Origin: Clostridia bacterium
GTDB taxonomy: Bacteria; Bacillota; Clostridia; Oscillospirales; CAG-272
Length of the DNA stretch: 64,000 bases
Direction: 5' to 3'
NCBI GenBank assembly: GCA_017937845.1
Contig: JAGBCV010000052.1
Location: forward strand, 1-64,000
The notes under the pieces were generated by a model, which worked only from the letters and a program-made list of their open reading frames with translations, was not told the DNA's origin and did no database searches. Positions 1-9,749 of this stretch are shown in pieces. The translations under genes and the position numbers were made by a program. Position 1 is the stretch's first letter, and each line of letters opens with the position of its first letter.

Positions 1-401
1 ACAACGATATAGGGAACGCCAACCTGACGGCTGAGAAGGATATGCTCACGAGTCTGAGGCATAGGACCATCAGCTGCAGATACAACGAGGATAGCACCGT
101 CCATCTGAGCAGCACCTGTGATCATGTTCTTAACGTAGTCAGCGTGTCCGGGGCAGTCAACGTGTGCGTAGTGACGAGTTGCAGTTTCGTATTCAACGTG
201 TCTGGTGTTAATTGTGATACCACGAGCTCTTTCTTCGGGAGCGTTGTCGATCTGGTCGTATGCGAGAGATTCGATGTTAGCGTTGCCGAGAGAAAGGGTC
301 TTTGTGATAGCAGCGGTAAGAGTGGTCTTACCATGGTCAACGTGACCGATTGTACCAATGTTTACATGGGGTTTTGTTCTTTCGAATGTAGCCTTTGCCA
401 T
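1..401 (-). CDS. tuf: Elongation factor Tu (C-terminal part outside window)
   Basis: EF-Tu carries aminoacyl-tRNA to the ribosomal A site in a GTP-dependent way. The visible N-terminal ~133 residues start [16 protein letters not shown] and contain the P-loop GHVDHGKT at residues 19-26, the switch I stretch RARGITINT and the G3 motif DCPGHADY. The rest lies beyond the left edge. The start is set by an AAGGAGG ribosome binding site 9 bases upstream of ATG at 401. It is the last gene of the rpsL-rpsG-fusA-tuf run, 100 bases after fusA, with a GC-rich stem-loop in the gap. Confidence 0.98.
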   Translation of the reverse strand, partial: MAKATFERTKPHVNIGTIGHVDHGKTTLTAAITKTLSLGNANIESLAYDQIDNAPEERARGITINTRHVEYETATRHYAHVDCPGHADYVKNMITGAAQMDGAILVVSAADGPMPQTREHILLSRQVGVPYIV

Positions 402-475
402 TGTAAAGTTCCTCCTTAATTTGCGATTATATCGCTATTTTTTATTTTAATCTGAAATGAGATTAGGGGGTTCCC

Positions 476-494
476 CACGGGGACGCGCCCCGTG
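476..494 (-). promoter_or_regulatory. GC-rich stem-loop between fusA and tuf
   Basis: CACGGGG-ACGCG-CCCCGTG forms a perfect 7-bp stem just after the fusA stop. On the minus strand no T-run follows, so it is not a canonical terminator. It could be a partial attenuator or an mRNA 3'-end stabiliser that sets the fusA:tuf ratio. A TATAAT-like hexamer lies closer to tuf, but no convincing -35 goes with it. Confidence 0.4.
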
Positions 495-501
495 AGAAAG
501 A

Positions 502-2586
502 TTATTTTGCGTTCTGCTTACCAGCGATGATTTCAGCTGCGATGTTCTTCGGAATTTCAGCGAAGTGGCTGGGTTCCATGGAGTACTGACCACGGCCCTG
601 TGTCTTAGAACGAAGGTCGGTAGCGTAACCGAACATATTGGAAAGCGGAATCATAGCTGTGATCTGCTGAGCACCGGATACAGGATCCATAGACTGAATC
701 TGACCACGGCGGGAGTTGATGTCGCCCATTACATCGCCCATGTAATCATCGGGAGTAACAACGACAACCTTCATGATCGGCTCTGTGAGAATCGGGTTAG
801 CCTTTCTCATAGCATTCTTGAATGCCATAGAACCGGCAATCTTAAATGCCATTTCAGAGGAGTCGACTTCATGATAAGAACCATCATAAAGTGTAACCTT
901 AACATCAACAACATTGTAGCCTGCGAGGACACCGGACTGCAATGCGCCCTGGATACCTGCGTCAACAGCGGGGATATATTCCTTCGGAATTGCACCGCCA
1001 ACAACCTTGTTAATGAATTCAGAACCCTTACCGGGTTCGTTGGGTTCGATCGTAATCTTAACATGACCGTACTGACCCTTACCACCGGACTGACGAGCGT
1101 ACTTGCAATCTTCATCAGCAGCCTTGGTAATGGTTTCTTTGTAGGATACCTGAGGCTTACCTACGTTAGCTTCCACCTTGAATTCGCGAAGCAAACGATC
1201 AACGATAACTTCGAGGTGAAGCTCGCCCATGCCGGCGATGATGGTCTGACCGGTTTCTTCATCGGTATAAGCGCGGAATGTCGGGTCTTCTTCAGCAAGC
1301 TTTGCAAGGGAGAGACCCATCTTTTCCTGACCTGCTTTGGTCTTAGGTTCGATAGCGACCTTAATAACAGGTTCCGGGAATTCCATCGATTCAAGAATGA
1401 TGGGGTGCTTTTCGTCGCAAAGTGTGTCACCTGTTGTGGTGTACTTTGTACCTACGATAGCAGCGATATCACCTGCATATACGCAGTCGATATCCTTTCT
1501 TTCGTTTGCGTGCATCTGGAGGATACGGCTGAAACGTTCGCGGTTACCTTTCTTCTTCGGGTTGAGAGCGGTTTCACCGGACTTGATGGTACCGGAGTAA
1601 ACGCGGAAGAAGCAGAGCTTACCAACGTAGGGGTCAGTCATGATCTTGAATGCGAGCGCTGCGAAAGGTTCGTCATCGGAAGAAGGTCTTTCTTCTTCTT
1701 CTTCGGTTTCGGGGTTGATACCCTTGATGTGCTCGATGTCTGTCGGTGCAGGCATAAAGTCGATGATCGCGTCAAGGAGTTTCTGAACGCCCTTATTTTT
1801 ATAGGAAGTACCGCAAACTACGGGAACGATGTCGTTTGCGATGGTTGCTTTTCTAAGACCGGTCTTGATGTCTTCGATGGAAAGTTCGCCTTCTTCAAGG
1901 TACTTTTCCATGAGTTCTTCATCAGAGCCTGCGACAGCTTCAACAAGTGCTTCACGGTAGGATTCAGCATCTGCGAGCATATCTTCGGGGATGGGTTCGA
2001 TACGAACGTCCTTACCGAGGTCATCATAATATACGTCAGCCTCCATGTTGATGAGGTCAACAATGCCGCGGAAGGAAGATTCTTTACCGATGGGGAGCTG
2101 GATCGGTACCGCATTTGCTCTCAAACGTTCTTTCATCATATCAACTACGCGATAGAAGTCTGCGCCGTTGATATCCATCTTGTTAACGTACGCCATTCTC
2201 GGTACACGGTATTTGTCAGCCTGACGCCATACGGTTTCAGACTGGGGTTCAACACCGCCTTTTGCACAGAGAACGGTTACCGCGCCGTCAAGAACGCGGA
2301 GAGAACGTTCAACTTCTACTGTGAAGTCAACGTGTCCGGGGGTATCGATGATGTTGATACGATTACCCTTCCAGAAGCAGGTTGTCGCAGCGGAAGTAAT
2401 GGTGATACCTCTTTCCTGTTCCTGTTCCATCCAGTCCATCGTTGCGGAACCGTCGTGGGTTTCGCCGATCTTGTGGGTCTTACCGGTATAGAAAAGAATT
2501 CTTTCCGTTGTGGTTGTTTTACCTGCATCAATATGAGCCATGATACCAATGTTGCGTGTATTTTCAAGCGAGTATTCTCTAGCCAT
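502..2586 (-). CDS. fusA: Elongation factor G
   Basis: EF-G is the GTPase that drives ribosomal translocation. It has 694 residues, the normal length. The P-loop AHIDAGKT is at residues 17-24, followed by the switch I segment [11 protein letters not shown] and the DTPGHVDF G3 motif; domains II-V follow through [12 protein letters not shown]. An acidic run of Glu and Asp near residue 300 replaces a normally short loop. It lies between rpsG and tuf in the standard str order. An AAGGAG-type ribosome binding site precedes the ATG. Confidence 0.98.
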   Translation of the reverse strand: MAREYSLENTRNIGIMAHIDAGKTTTTERILFYTGKTHKIGETHDGSATMDWMEQEQERGITITSAATTCFWKGNRINIIDTPGHVDFTVEVERSLRVLDGAVTVLCAKGGVEPQSETVWRQADKYRVPRMAYVNKMDINGADFYRVVDMMKERLRANAVPIQLPIGKESSFRGIVDLINMEADVYYDDLGKDVRIEPIPEDMLADAESYREALVEAVAGSDEELMEKYLEEGELSIEDIKTGLRKATIANDIVPVVCGTSYKNKGVQKLLDAIIDFMPAPTDIEHIKGINPETEEEEERPSSDDEPFAALAFKIMTDPYVGKLCFFRVYSGTIKSGETALNPKKKGNRERFSRILQMHANERKDIDCVYAGDIAAIVGTKYTTTGDTLCDEKHPIILESMEFPEPVIKVAIEPKTKAGQEKMGLSLAKLAEEDPTFRAYTDEETGQTIIAGMGELHLEVIVDRLLREFKVEANVGKPQVSYKETITKAADEDCKYARQSGGKGQYGHVKITIEPNEPGKGSEFINKVVGGAIPKEYIPAVDAGIQGALQSGVLAGYNVVDVKVTLYDGSYHEVDSSEMAFKIAGSMAFKNAMRKANPILTEPIMKVVVVTPDDYMGDVMGDINSRRGQIQSMDPVSGAQQITAMIPLSNMFGYATDLRSKTQGRGQYSMEPSHFAEIPKNIAAEIIAGKQNAK

Positions 2587-2649
2587 ATTTTTGCTCCTTC
2601 AATCTTAATAAATCGTGGAATTTTTGATAAGTCCGAATAAACGGTTTTA

Positions 2650-3120
2650 TCAATATCTGAAATGTGCGAAAGCTCTGTTTGCTTCTGCCATCTTGTGTGT
2701 TTCTTCTTTTTTCTTTACAGCCGCACCGGTGTTTGCGATAGCGTCCATAATTTCGTTCGCGAGTCTTTCTGCCATAGTCTTTTCGCCGCGTTTTCTAGAG
2801 TATACGACGAGCCAACGGAGACCGAGAGTCTGTCTTCTCTCAGGGCGAACCTCCATCGGAACCTGATATGTGGCACCGCCGAGACGGCGACCTTTAACTT
2901 CAAGGACCGGCATAATGTTTTCAAGAGCATTCTGGAATGCTTCAAGTGCGGGCTTGCCCGACTTTTCTTCTACGGTTGCAAATGCGTCATAAACGATCTT
3001 CTGTGCAACACCTTTTTTGCCGTCGAGCATTACGTTATTGATAAGCTTTGTTACGAGCTTGGAATTGTAAAGCGGATCCGGCAATACATCTCTCTTGGAA
3101 ATTTGACCTCTTCTTGGCAC
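2650..3120 (-). CDS. rpsG: 30S ribosomal protein S7
   Basis: S7 nucleates assembly of the 30S head and lines the E/P tRNA path. The start is GTG at 3120 (product begins with [10 protein letters not shown]): a GGAGGG ribosome binding site sits 6-7 bases upstream, and it gives 156 residues, the family's usual length. An in-frame ATG 18 bases further upstream would add an atypical extension before that site. The gene is between rpsL and fusA, as in most bacteria. Confidence 0.97.
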   Translation of the reverse strand: MPRRGQISKRDVLPDPLYNSKLVTKLINNVMLDGKKGVAQKIVYDAFATVEEKSGKPALEAFQNALENIMPVLEVKGRRLGGATYQVPMEVRPERRQTLGLRWLVVYSRKRGEKTMAERLANEIMDAIANTGAAVKKKEETHKMAEANRAFAHFRY

Positions 3121-3287
3121 TGTTATTCCCTCCTTCATAAAATTTTAATGATATCATTGGTACTCGAAAGTTTCCTCCCGACCGTGCGATCTTCCCATTC
3201 AAAGAGTTGTGCGCCATATCGCTTTATCCGATATAAACAATTTCTCTGTATTTAGGAATCACATGCGATCAGAGTGCGACAGCGGGA

Positions 3288-3713
3288 TTATTTCTTAGCT
3301 GTCTTCTTACCGCGTTTTGCACCGTACTTAGAACGGCTCTGCTTGCGGTTAGCAACGCCCTGGGTATCAAGTGTACCACGGATGATGTGATAACGTACAC
3401 CAGGAAGGTCACGTACTCTACCTCCTCGGATAAGAACAACAGAGTGTTCCTGAAGGTTATGACCGATACCGGGAATGTAGCAGATTGCTTCAAAACCGTT
3501 GGTGAGCTTAACCTTTGCAACTTTACGGAGAGCGGAGTTCGGTTTTTTCGGTGTGGTTGTGTAAACCTTTGTGCAAACGCCTCTCTTCTGAGGAGCACTC
3601 AGGTCTGTCTGCGCTTTTTCAAGGGAGTTGAAGCCTTTCTGAAGAGCAGGAGCCTTAGACTTGAAAGCCTTTGTTTCACGACCATTACGAACGAGCTGGT
3701 TGAATGTTGGCAT
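3288..3713 (-). CDS. rpsL: 30S ribosomal protein S12
   Basis: S12 is a decoding-centre protein. It has 141 residues with the conserved [13 protein letters not shown] segment, where the Lys linked to streptomycin sensitivity is kept, and [28 protein letters not shown] split over the second conserved block. The tail is Lys/Arg rich, as usual. It follows the L7Ae-like gene by 77 bases and precedes rpsG, so both are likely on the transcript from the promoter at 4124-4152. Confidence 0.98.
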   Translation of the reverse strand: MPTFNQLVRNGRETKAFKSKAPALQKGFNSLEKAQTDLSAPQKRGVCTKVYTTTPKKPNSALRKVAKVKLTNGFEAICYIPGIGHNLQEHSVVLIRGGRVRDLPGVRYHIIRGTLDTQGVANRKQSRSKYGAKRGKKTAKK

Positions 3714-3790
3714 GTGTGTTGGACCTCCTTTTTACAGATTACATGATTGTTTATATATACTACCGGGAAAGAATCGCGGTCGTATGCAAA

Positions 3791-4033
3791 TTATTTGATG
3801 AGCGTGCAGACCGCACAGCCCACTTCAATTCCGCAAAGCTCGGAAAGTTCCGCTTTCGTTTTCGTCATTTCGACAGGAACATTCTTTTCTTCGCAGAGCG
3901 CGTTTATCAAGGAAGCGATTCCCGCGTCTGCATCGGTTGCGAGATATACTTTGGAAGCCTGTCCCGCTGCGAGGAGCTTTTTGGTTTTATTGAGTCCTGC
4001 GACGAGGACTTGTGCATTGTTCTCGGATGCCAT
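3791..4033 (-). CDS. L7Ae-family ribosomal protein (YbxF-like)
   Basis: This is an 80-residue member of the L7Ae/L30e/S12e/Gadd45 fold, typically an RNA kink-turn binder encoded next to rpsL in Firmicutes. The pattern MASENNAQVLVAGLNKTKKL, a central KVYLATDAD strand and the C-terminal GCAVCTLIK match small YbxF/YlxQ-like proteins. ATG at 4033 is preferred; an in-frame TTG 21 bases upstream lies on top of the likely AAAGGA site. It is the first gene of the str transcript here. Confidence 0.85.
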   Translation of the reverse strand: MASENNAQVLVAGLNKTKKLLAAGQASKVYLATDADAGIASLINALCEEKNVPVEMTKTKAELSELCGIEVGCAVCTLIK

Positions 4034-4123
4034 TTTCTTCAAAAATCCTTTCAAAAAATGATTTTCCGATGTTTTGCTTTCTTTTCAAGCGGTTATATCG
4101 TTTTGCGTACATAACCATTCTAT

Positions 4124-4152
4124 ATAATACCACGGATTTGCGCTCTTGTCAA
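4124..4152 (-). promoter_or_regulatory. Sigma-A-type promoter of the L7Ae-rpsL-rpsG-fusA-tuf operon
   Basis: The -35 is TTGACA (4147-4152, read on the minus strand) and the -10 is TATTAT (4124-4129), with exactly 17 bp between. It lies about 90 bp upstream of the L7Ae-like gene and just after the esterase terminator, so the str operon is transcribed separately from rpoBC. Confidence 0.85.
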
Positions 4153-4203
4153 CGGATATTTCAAAAATTTCAAAATTTTTTTATACATTTCCCTTTTTTA
4201 CAC

Positions 4204-4233
4204 AAAAAACTCCGTGAAAATCACGGAGTTTTT
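4204..4233 (-). terminator. Terminator of the esterase gene
   Basis: An inverted repeat (ACTCCGTGA / TCACGGAGT) with a 3-base A loop is followed on the minus strand by a T-run. It sits 17 bp past the esterase stop. Confidence 0.85.
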
Positions 4234-4249
4234 GATTTTTTATGCAAAA

Positions 4250-5959
4250 TCAGTCGGCTTTGGTCTGTTCCATGAGCCATTGTGCCGCGGTCTGACCCTC
4301 TGCGTTCTTTGCGTTGTACGCATAATCCCAAACGCTGTGACCGATGCCGTTGAATGCGGTATAGGTCGCGTTGCCGCCTGCTTCCTTGATGGCTTTGACC
4401 ATAAGCTCAGAGCCTTCGGGACGAACGGTGGTGTCCGCTGTGCCGTGGAACGCCCAGATCGCAACGTCGGTAAGAGATTCTGCCGAGGTAAGGATACCCG
4501 AGCCACAAACGGGAACTGCCGCCGCGAAAGTATCGGGTCTGCGGGCGATCATTTCCCAAGTACCGCAACCGCCCATCGAGATACCGCCGATATAAACGCG
4601 GTCCTTGTCTACGGTATCGAGCGCGAGGAATTTATCGAGAAGCGCGGATGCCGCCTGCAAGCCTACGGTATAGGTGATGTCCTCAAGGTCATCTTTGCGA
4701 ATGGGCATACCCTGCTTTTTGTCGACAGGGTTCGTACCGTCCCAAACGTGCTGATATTCTCTGCCCGTTCCCGAAGCAACCCACTCAGAATAGTTCGTCG
4801 CTCTGTCGCAGTAGGTCTGCGGCGCGAGAATGATGCAGTTATCCATCGCTACGATATCGTCAAGAAGCTTATTGGGCATATTCAAGACCTGAAGCTGCTT
4901 GCTGTTGTCCGTACCCGTTTCGCCATGACCGTGGAGGAAGAACAAGATCGGATACTCTTTATCGCCCTTGGGGTCATAGTCGGAGGGATAATATACTCTG
5001 TAAGGAAGCGAGATCTTATCGCCATTTGCCGCGGTATACTCAAAGGTATCGGCATCTGCGCCCATAAGACCGGAAATTTTGATATCGATCGCGTAATCGT
5101 AGATCTTGAAATCGTCGATACAGCCGTGGAACTGTGCGCTGGCATCGGTATCGTTCGAGGTGCTGTTTCTGCCGCCGATATAAAGATTGCCGTTGGAAAC
5201 GTATCTCTTGACAGCGGTGCTGTTCACCTGAACGCCGTCAAGGAACATAAAGAGAAGTCCGTTTTTGGAAACGACGGTGATATGATGCCATGTTTCCTTG
5301 GAAGAGAGCATGCCGATGCGCCAGTTGCCTGTGTCGCCGCCCCAGCAAACGCCCTGATTGGTGTTGTCGTTCGTGCCGAGCCATACGCCATACCAGCCGT
5401 TTTTCTGCGTACCCTTGGAGAAGAGGTTATCCCAACCCATCGCCTTCTTGTCGAGCTTATACCAGAAATCGACGGTAAATTCGTCGCTGGTTTCAAAATT
5501 GAGTCTTTCGTCGTTTGCAATGGTCAAGAAATCGAATACGGGCTTCGTACCGAAATGGATCGCGCTGCCGCCTGTGGGACCCGAAACGTATTCGGGCGTA
5601 CCCGTGATGGTCGCGTCAAGTCCGCCGCCGATGACGTTTTTGATGACGTTGCCTTCGATATGCTCTGCTTCAAAATCGAGATGAAGAATCGGACCCTTTT
5701 CAACGGGAACAACGGGTGTTTCCGTCGTGGTCTCTTCCGTTGTGGTTTCTGCCGTGGTCGTTTCTTCCGTGGTCGTTTCTGTGGTTACGGGAACCGTTGT
5801 TGTTACTTCCACTGTGGTATCCTCCTGTGTCGTGGTTTCGGTCGTTACCGTTGTGGAAACTTCGGGTCCGTTCGTCGTGGTGTCGCTGACGTCACCGCAG
5901 GAAACGAACAAAACGAGAAGCATGGAAACGACCATGATAAGCGAAATGGTTCTTTTCAT
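4250..5959 (-). CDS. Secreted lipoprotein: LamG-like domain plus alpha/beta-hydrolase esterase
   Basis: The 569-residue protein starts with a lipoprotein signal (hydrophobic core ending LFVSC). A Thr/Glu-rich linker (~30-85), a concanavalin-like LamG domain (~95-290) and a C-terminal alpha/beta hydrolase of the COG4099/PHB-depolymerase/feruloyl-esterase type follow. The hydrolase has an FLHGHGE oxyanion-loop motif and a nucleophile elbow GISMGG with Ser461. Asp509 (HGTAD) and His541 (GIGHS) probably complete the triad. It likely removes ester groups from plant or host glycans at the cell surface; the substrate is unknown. It stands between rpoC and the str operon with its own promoter and terminator, an unusual place for such a gene. 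Confidence 0.85.
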   Translation of the reverse strand: MKRTISLIMVVSMLLVLFVSCGDVSDTTTNGPEVSTTVTTETTTQEDTTVEVTTTVPVTTETTTEETTTAETTTEETTTETPVVPVEKGPILHLDFEAEHIEGNVIKNVIGGGLDATITGTPEYVSGPTGGSAIHFGTKPVFDFLTIANDERLNFETSDEFTVDFWYKLDKKAMGWDNLFSKGTQKNGWYGVWLGTNDNTNQGVCWGGDTGNWRIGMLSSKETWHHITVVSKNGLLFMFLDGVQVNSTAVKRYVSNGNLYIGGRNSTSNDTDASAQFHGCIDDFKIYDYAIDIKISGLMGADADTFEYTAANGDKISLPYRVYYPSDYDPKGDKEYPILFFLHGHGETGTDNSKQLQVLNMPNKLLDDIVAMDNCIILAPQTYCDRATNYSEWVASGTGREYQHVWDGTNPVDKKQGMPIRKDDLEDITYTVGLQAASALLDKFLALDTVDKDRVYIGGISMGGCGTWEMIARRPDTFAAAVPVCGSGILTSAESLTDVAIWAFHGTADTTVRPEGSELMVKAIKEAGGNATYTAFNGIGHSVWDYAYNAKNAEGQTAAQWLMEQTKAD

Positions 5960-6034
5960 GGAAATACATCCTCCGTCAAATTTTTTCTTCCCCTCATGCC
6001 AAGCACAGGGGAAATCGCAAAATATTACAGATTC

Positions 6035-6063
6035 ATTTTATATCAAAACAATTTTTTTGTCAA
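6035..6063 (-). promoter_or_regulatory. Promoter of the esterase lipoprotein gene
   Basis: TTGACA (6058-6063) and TAAAAT (6035-6040) are spaced by 17 bp on the minus strand, about 75 bp upstream of the ATG at 5959, which has a GGAGG site. Confidence 0.75.
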
Positions 6064-6128
6064 TAGATTTATAAATTTCCAAATGAAAAGACGAATTTTT
6101 GTGAATTTTATACAATGCGGTATAGAAT

Positions 6129-6160
6129 CAAAAAAGCGGAGCGACTTTCGCCGCTCCGCT
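6129..6160 (-). terminator. Terminator after rpoC
   Basis: AGCGGAGCG (6135-6143) pairs with CGCTCCGCT (6152-6160). On the minus strand it is followed by TTTTTTG. It ends the rpoBC transcript 17 bp past the rpoC stop. Confidence 0.88.
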
Positions 6161-6176
6161 GTCATTTGTGGAGTGT

Positions 6177-9100
6177 TCAGACCGCTGTTTCCTGAGCAAA
6201 ATCTTCATCTTCCACAACAGAAGCGGTCTTTTCCACTTCGATGTCGCGGTAGACCTGAAGACCTGTGCCGGCAGGAATGAGTTTACCGATGATGACGTTT
6301 TCTTTCAGACCGATAAGGTGGTCGACCTTACCCTTGATGGCAGCTTCCGTGAGGACCTTGGTGGTTTCCTGGAAGGATGCCGCAGAGAGGAAGGATTCCG
6401 TCTGCAATGCCGCCTTTGTGATACCGAGAAGGATCGGTGTTGCGGTCGCGGGGCGGAGCGTTTTTTCGCCAGCCTCGATGCGAGCCGCGATGGCTGCATT
6501 TTCTGCTTCCAATTCCGCAACGTCAACGACTGTGCCGAAGAGCATTTCGGTGTCACCGCCGTCGTCGATGCGAACCTTACGGGTCATCTGTCTTGCGATA
6601 ACCTCGATGTGTTTATCGTTGATTTCGATATCCTGCATACGGTATACGCGCTGAACTTCACGAATGATATAATCATACGCTTCGTCCAGACCCTTGATTC
6701 TGGTGATATCGGTGGGCGCGAGCGTACCTTCTGTGATGGAATCGCCGCGGCTTACGTATTCACCGGATTCTACGAGGATCTTCGTGCCGTAAGGAACGGG
6801 ATATACGACGTCTGTACCTGTTTCAGCCGCATTGCGGATGATAACGTTTCTCGCGCGCTTCGCGTCCTGAATCTCAACAAGACCCGAAACCTCGGAGATG
6901 GTCGCTGTCTTCTTGGGACGGCGCGCTTCAAAGATTTCTTCAACACGGGGAAGACCCTGTGTGATATCCGCACCCGCGATACCACCGGTGTGGAACGTTC
7001 TCATCGTAAGCTGTGTACCCGGTTCACCGATGGACTGCGCCGCGATGATACCGACCGCTTCACCGACGCTTACCTTCTTGCTCGTCGCAAGGTCGGCACC
7101 GTAACAGTGAGCACATACGCCGTGTTTGCATTTACATTTGAGGATGGAACGAACGTGAACCTGTTCGATACCTGCCTCCACAATGGCGTTTGCCTGCTGG
7201 AGGGTGAGCATTTCACCGTCATACGCAAGCACGTTACCGTTTGCATCGACAACATCACCGATAACGTAACGACCGGGAAGTCTGTCAACAAGCGGTTCGA
7301 TGACTTCGTTGCCGTCCTTGACGTCGGACACCCAGATACCCTCTGTGGAGCCGCAGTCTTCCTCACGAATGATAACTTCCTGAGATACGTCAACGAGTCG
7401 TCTTGTAAGATAACCCGAGTCAGCTGTTTTAAGCGCTGTATCGGAAAGGGATTTACGAGAACCACGCGCACCGACGAAGTATTCCAATACGGAAAGACCT
7501 TCACGGAAGCACGCCTTGATCGGGATTTCCATCGTACGGCCGTTGGTCGCAAACATAAGACCACGCATACCTGCGAGCTGACGCATCTGCGCCATAGAAC
7601 CACGGGCACCGGAGTCGGACATCATGTTGATGGAGTTGTAACGGTCCATGCAGTTTTTGAGCGCTTCGATAACGTCGTTGGTCGCCTTTTCCCAGATCTT
7701 GATGACACATTCATAGCGTTCATCCTCGGAGAGGACACCTCGGCGGAACTGACGGCGGATCATTTCAACGTCATGCTCAGCCTTTGCGATGATGGTCTTC
7801 TTTTCATTGGGAACAGTCATATCGAGTACGGAAATGGAAATAGATGCAAGAGTGGAGTATTTGTAACCGTTTGCCTTGATGTCGTCAAGGACCTGTGCGG
7901 TCACGCTGGGACCGTGCTTTTTGATGGTACGGTCTACGATCTGACCAAGCTGTTTTTTCTTGGTCGTGAAGTCGATCTCGAGCTTCAAGAGGTTTTCGGG
8001 CTTACTTCTGTCAACGAAGCCGAGGTCCTGCGGGATCGGCGCGTTGAAGATAAGACGTCCGAGTGTGGCATCGATCATGCCTGTATGAACGACGCCGTCG
8101 ATCTCCTTGGAAACGCGGACTTTGATGGGTGCGTGGATACCGAGAAGACCGTTTGCGTATGCCATCATCGCTTCGTCGAAGTCGCGGAATACGCTGCCTT
8201 CACCGATCTCGCCTGCGCGGTCGATGGTGAGGTAATAAGAGCCAAGCACCATATCCTGAGAAGGAACGGTTACGGCTTTACCGTCCACAGGCTTCAAGAA
8301 GTTGTTCGCGGAAAGCATAAGGAATCTTGCTTCCGCCTGCGCTTCGTTGGAAAGCGGTACGTGAACAGGCATCTGGTCACCGTCGAAGTCGGCGTTGAAC
8401 GCGGTACATACGAGAGGATGGAGCTTGATCGCTCTGCCTTCTACGAGTACGGGCTCGAATGCCTGAATGGAAAGACGGTGAAGTGTAGGCGCACGGTTCA
8501 GAAGAACGGGATGGTCCTTGATGACGTTTTCGAGTGCGTCCCAAACCTCGGGGCTTGCCTTATCCACTTTCTTCTTTGCGTCTTTGATATTGGATGCGTT
8601 CTGTGTTTCCACAAGACGCTTCATAACGAACGGCTTGAAAAGTTCGAGTGCCATTTCCTTCGGAAGACCGCACTGATAGATCTTCAGTGTCGGACCTACG
8701 ACGATAACGGAACGACCGGAATAGTCAACACGTTTACCGAGAAGGTTCTGACGGAAACGACCCTGCTTACCGCGGAGCGACTCAGAAAGGGATTTGAGCG
8801 GACGGTTGGAGGAGCCTGTTACGGGCTTACCATGTCTGCCGTTATCGATGAGCGCGTCGACCGCTTCCTGGAGCATTCTCTTTTCGTTCTTGATGATGAT
8901 ATCGGGAGCGTAAAGCTCAAGGAGCTTTTTCAGACGGTTGTTGCGGTTGATAACGCGGCGATAGAGGTCGTTGAGGTCGGAGGTAGCAAATCTGCCGCCG
9001 TCGAGCTGAACCATCGCACGGAGATCCGGAGGAATGACCGGAAGTACGTCAAGAACCATCCATTCGGGGTTGTTGCCGGATTTGCGGAACGCTTCCACAA

Positions 9101-9731
9101 CCTCGAGTCGCTTGATGATGCGAAGCTTCTTCTGACCGCTTGCGGTCTCAAGCTCGGTCTTGAGCTGTTCGGAAAGCTTTTCGATATCAAGCTCGTGGAG
9201 AAGCTCCTTGATCGCCTCGGAGCCCATACCCACGCGGAAATCATCCTCGTATTTTTCATACATCTGATGATATTCCGTTTCTGTCAGCATCTGCTTCTTT
9301 TCAAGGGGCGTGTTACCCGGATCGAGAACGATATACTGACCGAAGTAAATTACTTTTTCGAGAAGTCTGGGGGAAATATCAAGGAGAAGACCCATACGGG
9401 AGGGTGTCGCCTTGAAATACCAGATGTGCGCCACAGGAGCTGCAAGCTCGATGTGACCCATGCGTTCGCGGCGGACCTTCTTGGTGGTGACTTCTACGCC
9501 ACATTTTTCACAGGTCTTGCCTTTATAGCGAACGCGCTTATATTTACCGCACGCACATTCCCAGTCCTTGGTCGGACCAAAGATCTTTTCGCAGAAAAGA
9601 CCGTCGCGTTCGGGTCGGAGTGTACGGTAGTTGATGGTCTCGGGCTTTGTAACTTCGCCAAAGGACCAGCTTCTAATCATTTCGGGAGATGCCAGGCCAA
9701 TCTTGATTGAATCAAAAACATTCTTACCCAT
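6177..9731 (-). CDS. rpoC: DNA-directed RNA polymerase subunit beta'
   Basis: This is the catalytic clamp subunit of RNA polymerase, 1184 residues, typical of Firmicutes without large lineage insertions. The N-terminal zinc site is CACGKYKR...CEKCG. The active-centre NADFDGDQ near residue 445 provides the Mg-binding aspartates. A second Cys cluster near residue 850-870 ([13 protein letters not shown]) is also present. The start has a GGAGGAGA ribosome binding site. It follows rpoB by 18 bases and ends at a strong terminator, so it is the last gene of the rpoBC transcript. Confidence 0.98.
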   Translation of the reverse strand: MGKNVFDSIKIGLASPEMIRSWSFGEVTKPETINYRTLRPERDGLFCEKIFGPTKDWECACGKYKRVRYKGKTCEKCGVEVTTKKVRRERMGHIELAAPVAHIWYFKATPSRMGLLLDISPRLLEKVIYFGQYIVLDPGNTPLEKKQMLTETEYHQMYEKYEDDFRVGMGSEAIKELLHELDIEKLSEQLKTELETASGQKKLRIIKRLEVVEAFRKSGNNPEWMVLDVLPVIPPDLRAMVQLDGGRFATSDLNDLYRRVINRNNRLKKLLELYAPDIIIKNEKRMLQEAVDALIDNGRHGKPVTGSSNRPLKSLSESLRGKQGRFRQNLLGKRVDYSGRSVIVVGPTLKIYQCGLPKEMALELFKPFVMKRLVETQNASNIKDAKKKVDKASPEVWDALENVIKDHPVLLNRAPTLHRLSIQAFEPVLVEGRAIKLHPLVCTAFNADFDGDQMPVHVPLSNEAQAEARFLMLSANNFLKPVDGKAVTVPSQDMVLGSYYLTIDRAGEIGEGSVFRDFDEAMMAYANGLLGIHAPIKVRVSKEIDGVVHTGMIDATLGRLIFNAPIPQDLGFVDRSKPENLLKLEIDFTTKKKQLGQIVDRTIKKHGPSVTAQVLDDIKANGYKYSTLASISISVLDMTVPNEKKTIIAKAEHDVEMIRRQFRRGVLSEDERYECVIKIWEKATNDVIEALKNCMDRYNSINMMSDSGARGSMAQMRQLAGMRGLMFATNGRTMEIPIKACFREGLSVLEYFVGARGSRKSLSDTALKTADSGYLTRRLVDVSQEVIIREEDCGSTEGIWVSDVKDGNEVIEPLVDRLPGRYVIGDVVDANGNVLAYDGEMLTLQQANAIVEAGIEQVHVRSILKCKCKHGVCAHCYGADLATSKKVSVGEAVGIIAAQSIGEPGTQLTMRTFHTGGIAGADITQGLPRVEEIFEARRPKKTATISEVSGLVEIQDAKRARNVIIRNAAETGTDVVYPVPYGTKILVESGEYVSRGDSITEGTLAPTDITRIKGLDEAYDYIIREVQRVYRMQDIEINDKHIEVIARQMTRKVRIDDGGDTEMLFGTVVDVAELEAENAAIAARIEAGEKTLRPATATPILLGITKAALQTESFLSAASFQETTKVLTEAAIKGKVDHLIGLKENVIIGKLIPAGTGLQVYRDIEVEKTASVVEDEDFAQETAV

Positions 9732-9749
9732 CTTATCTCTCCTCCAATA

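Noticed and set aside
565-2640. Long open frame opposite fusA (~690 codons)
   Set aside because: It mirrors the codon structure of fusA, has no ribosome binding site and encodes a low-complexity Cys/Phe-rich product typical of antisense shadows.
6168-9710. Very long open frame opposite rpoC (~1180 codons)
   Set aside because: It is an antisense shadow of a conserved gene with strong codon bias; no promoter, ribosome binding site or family match.
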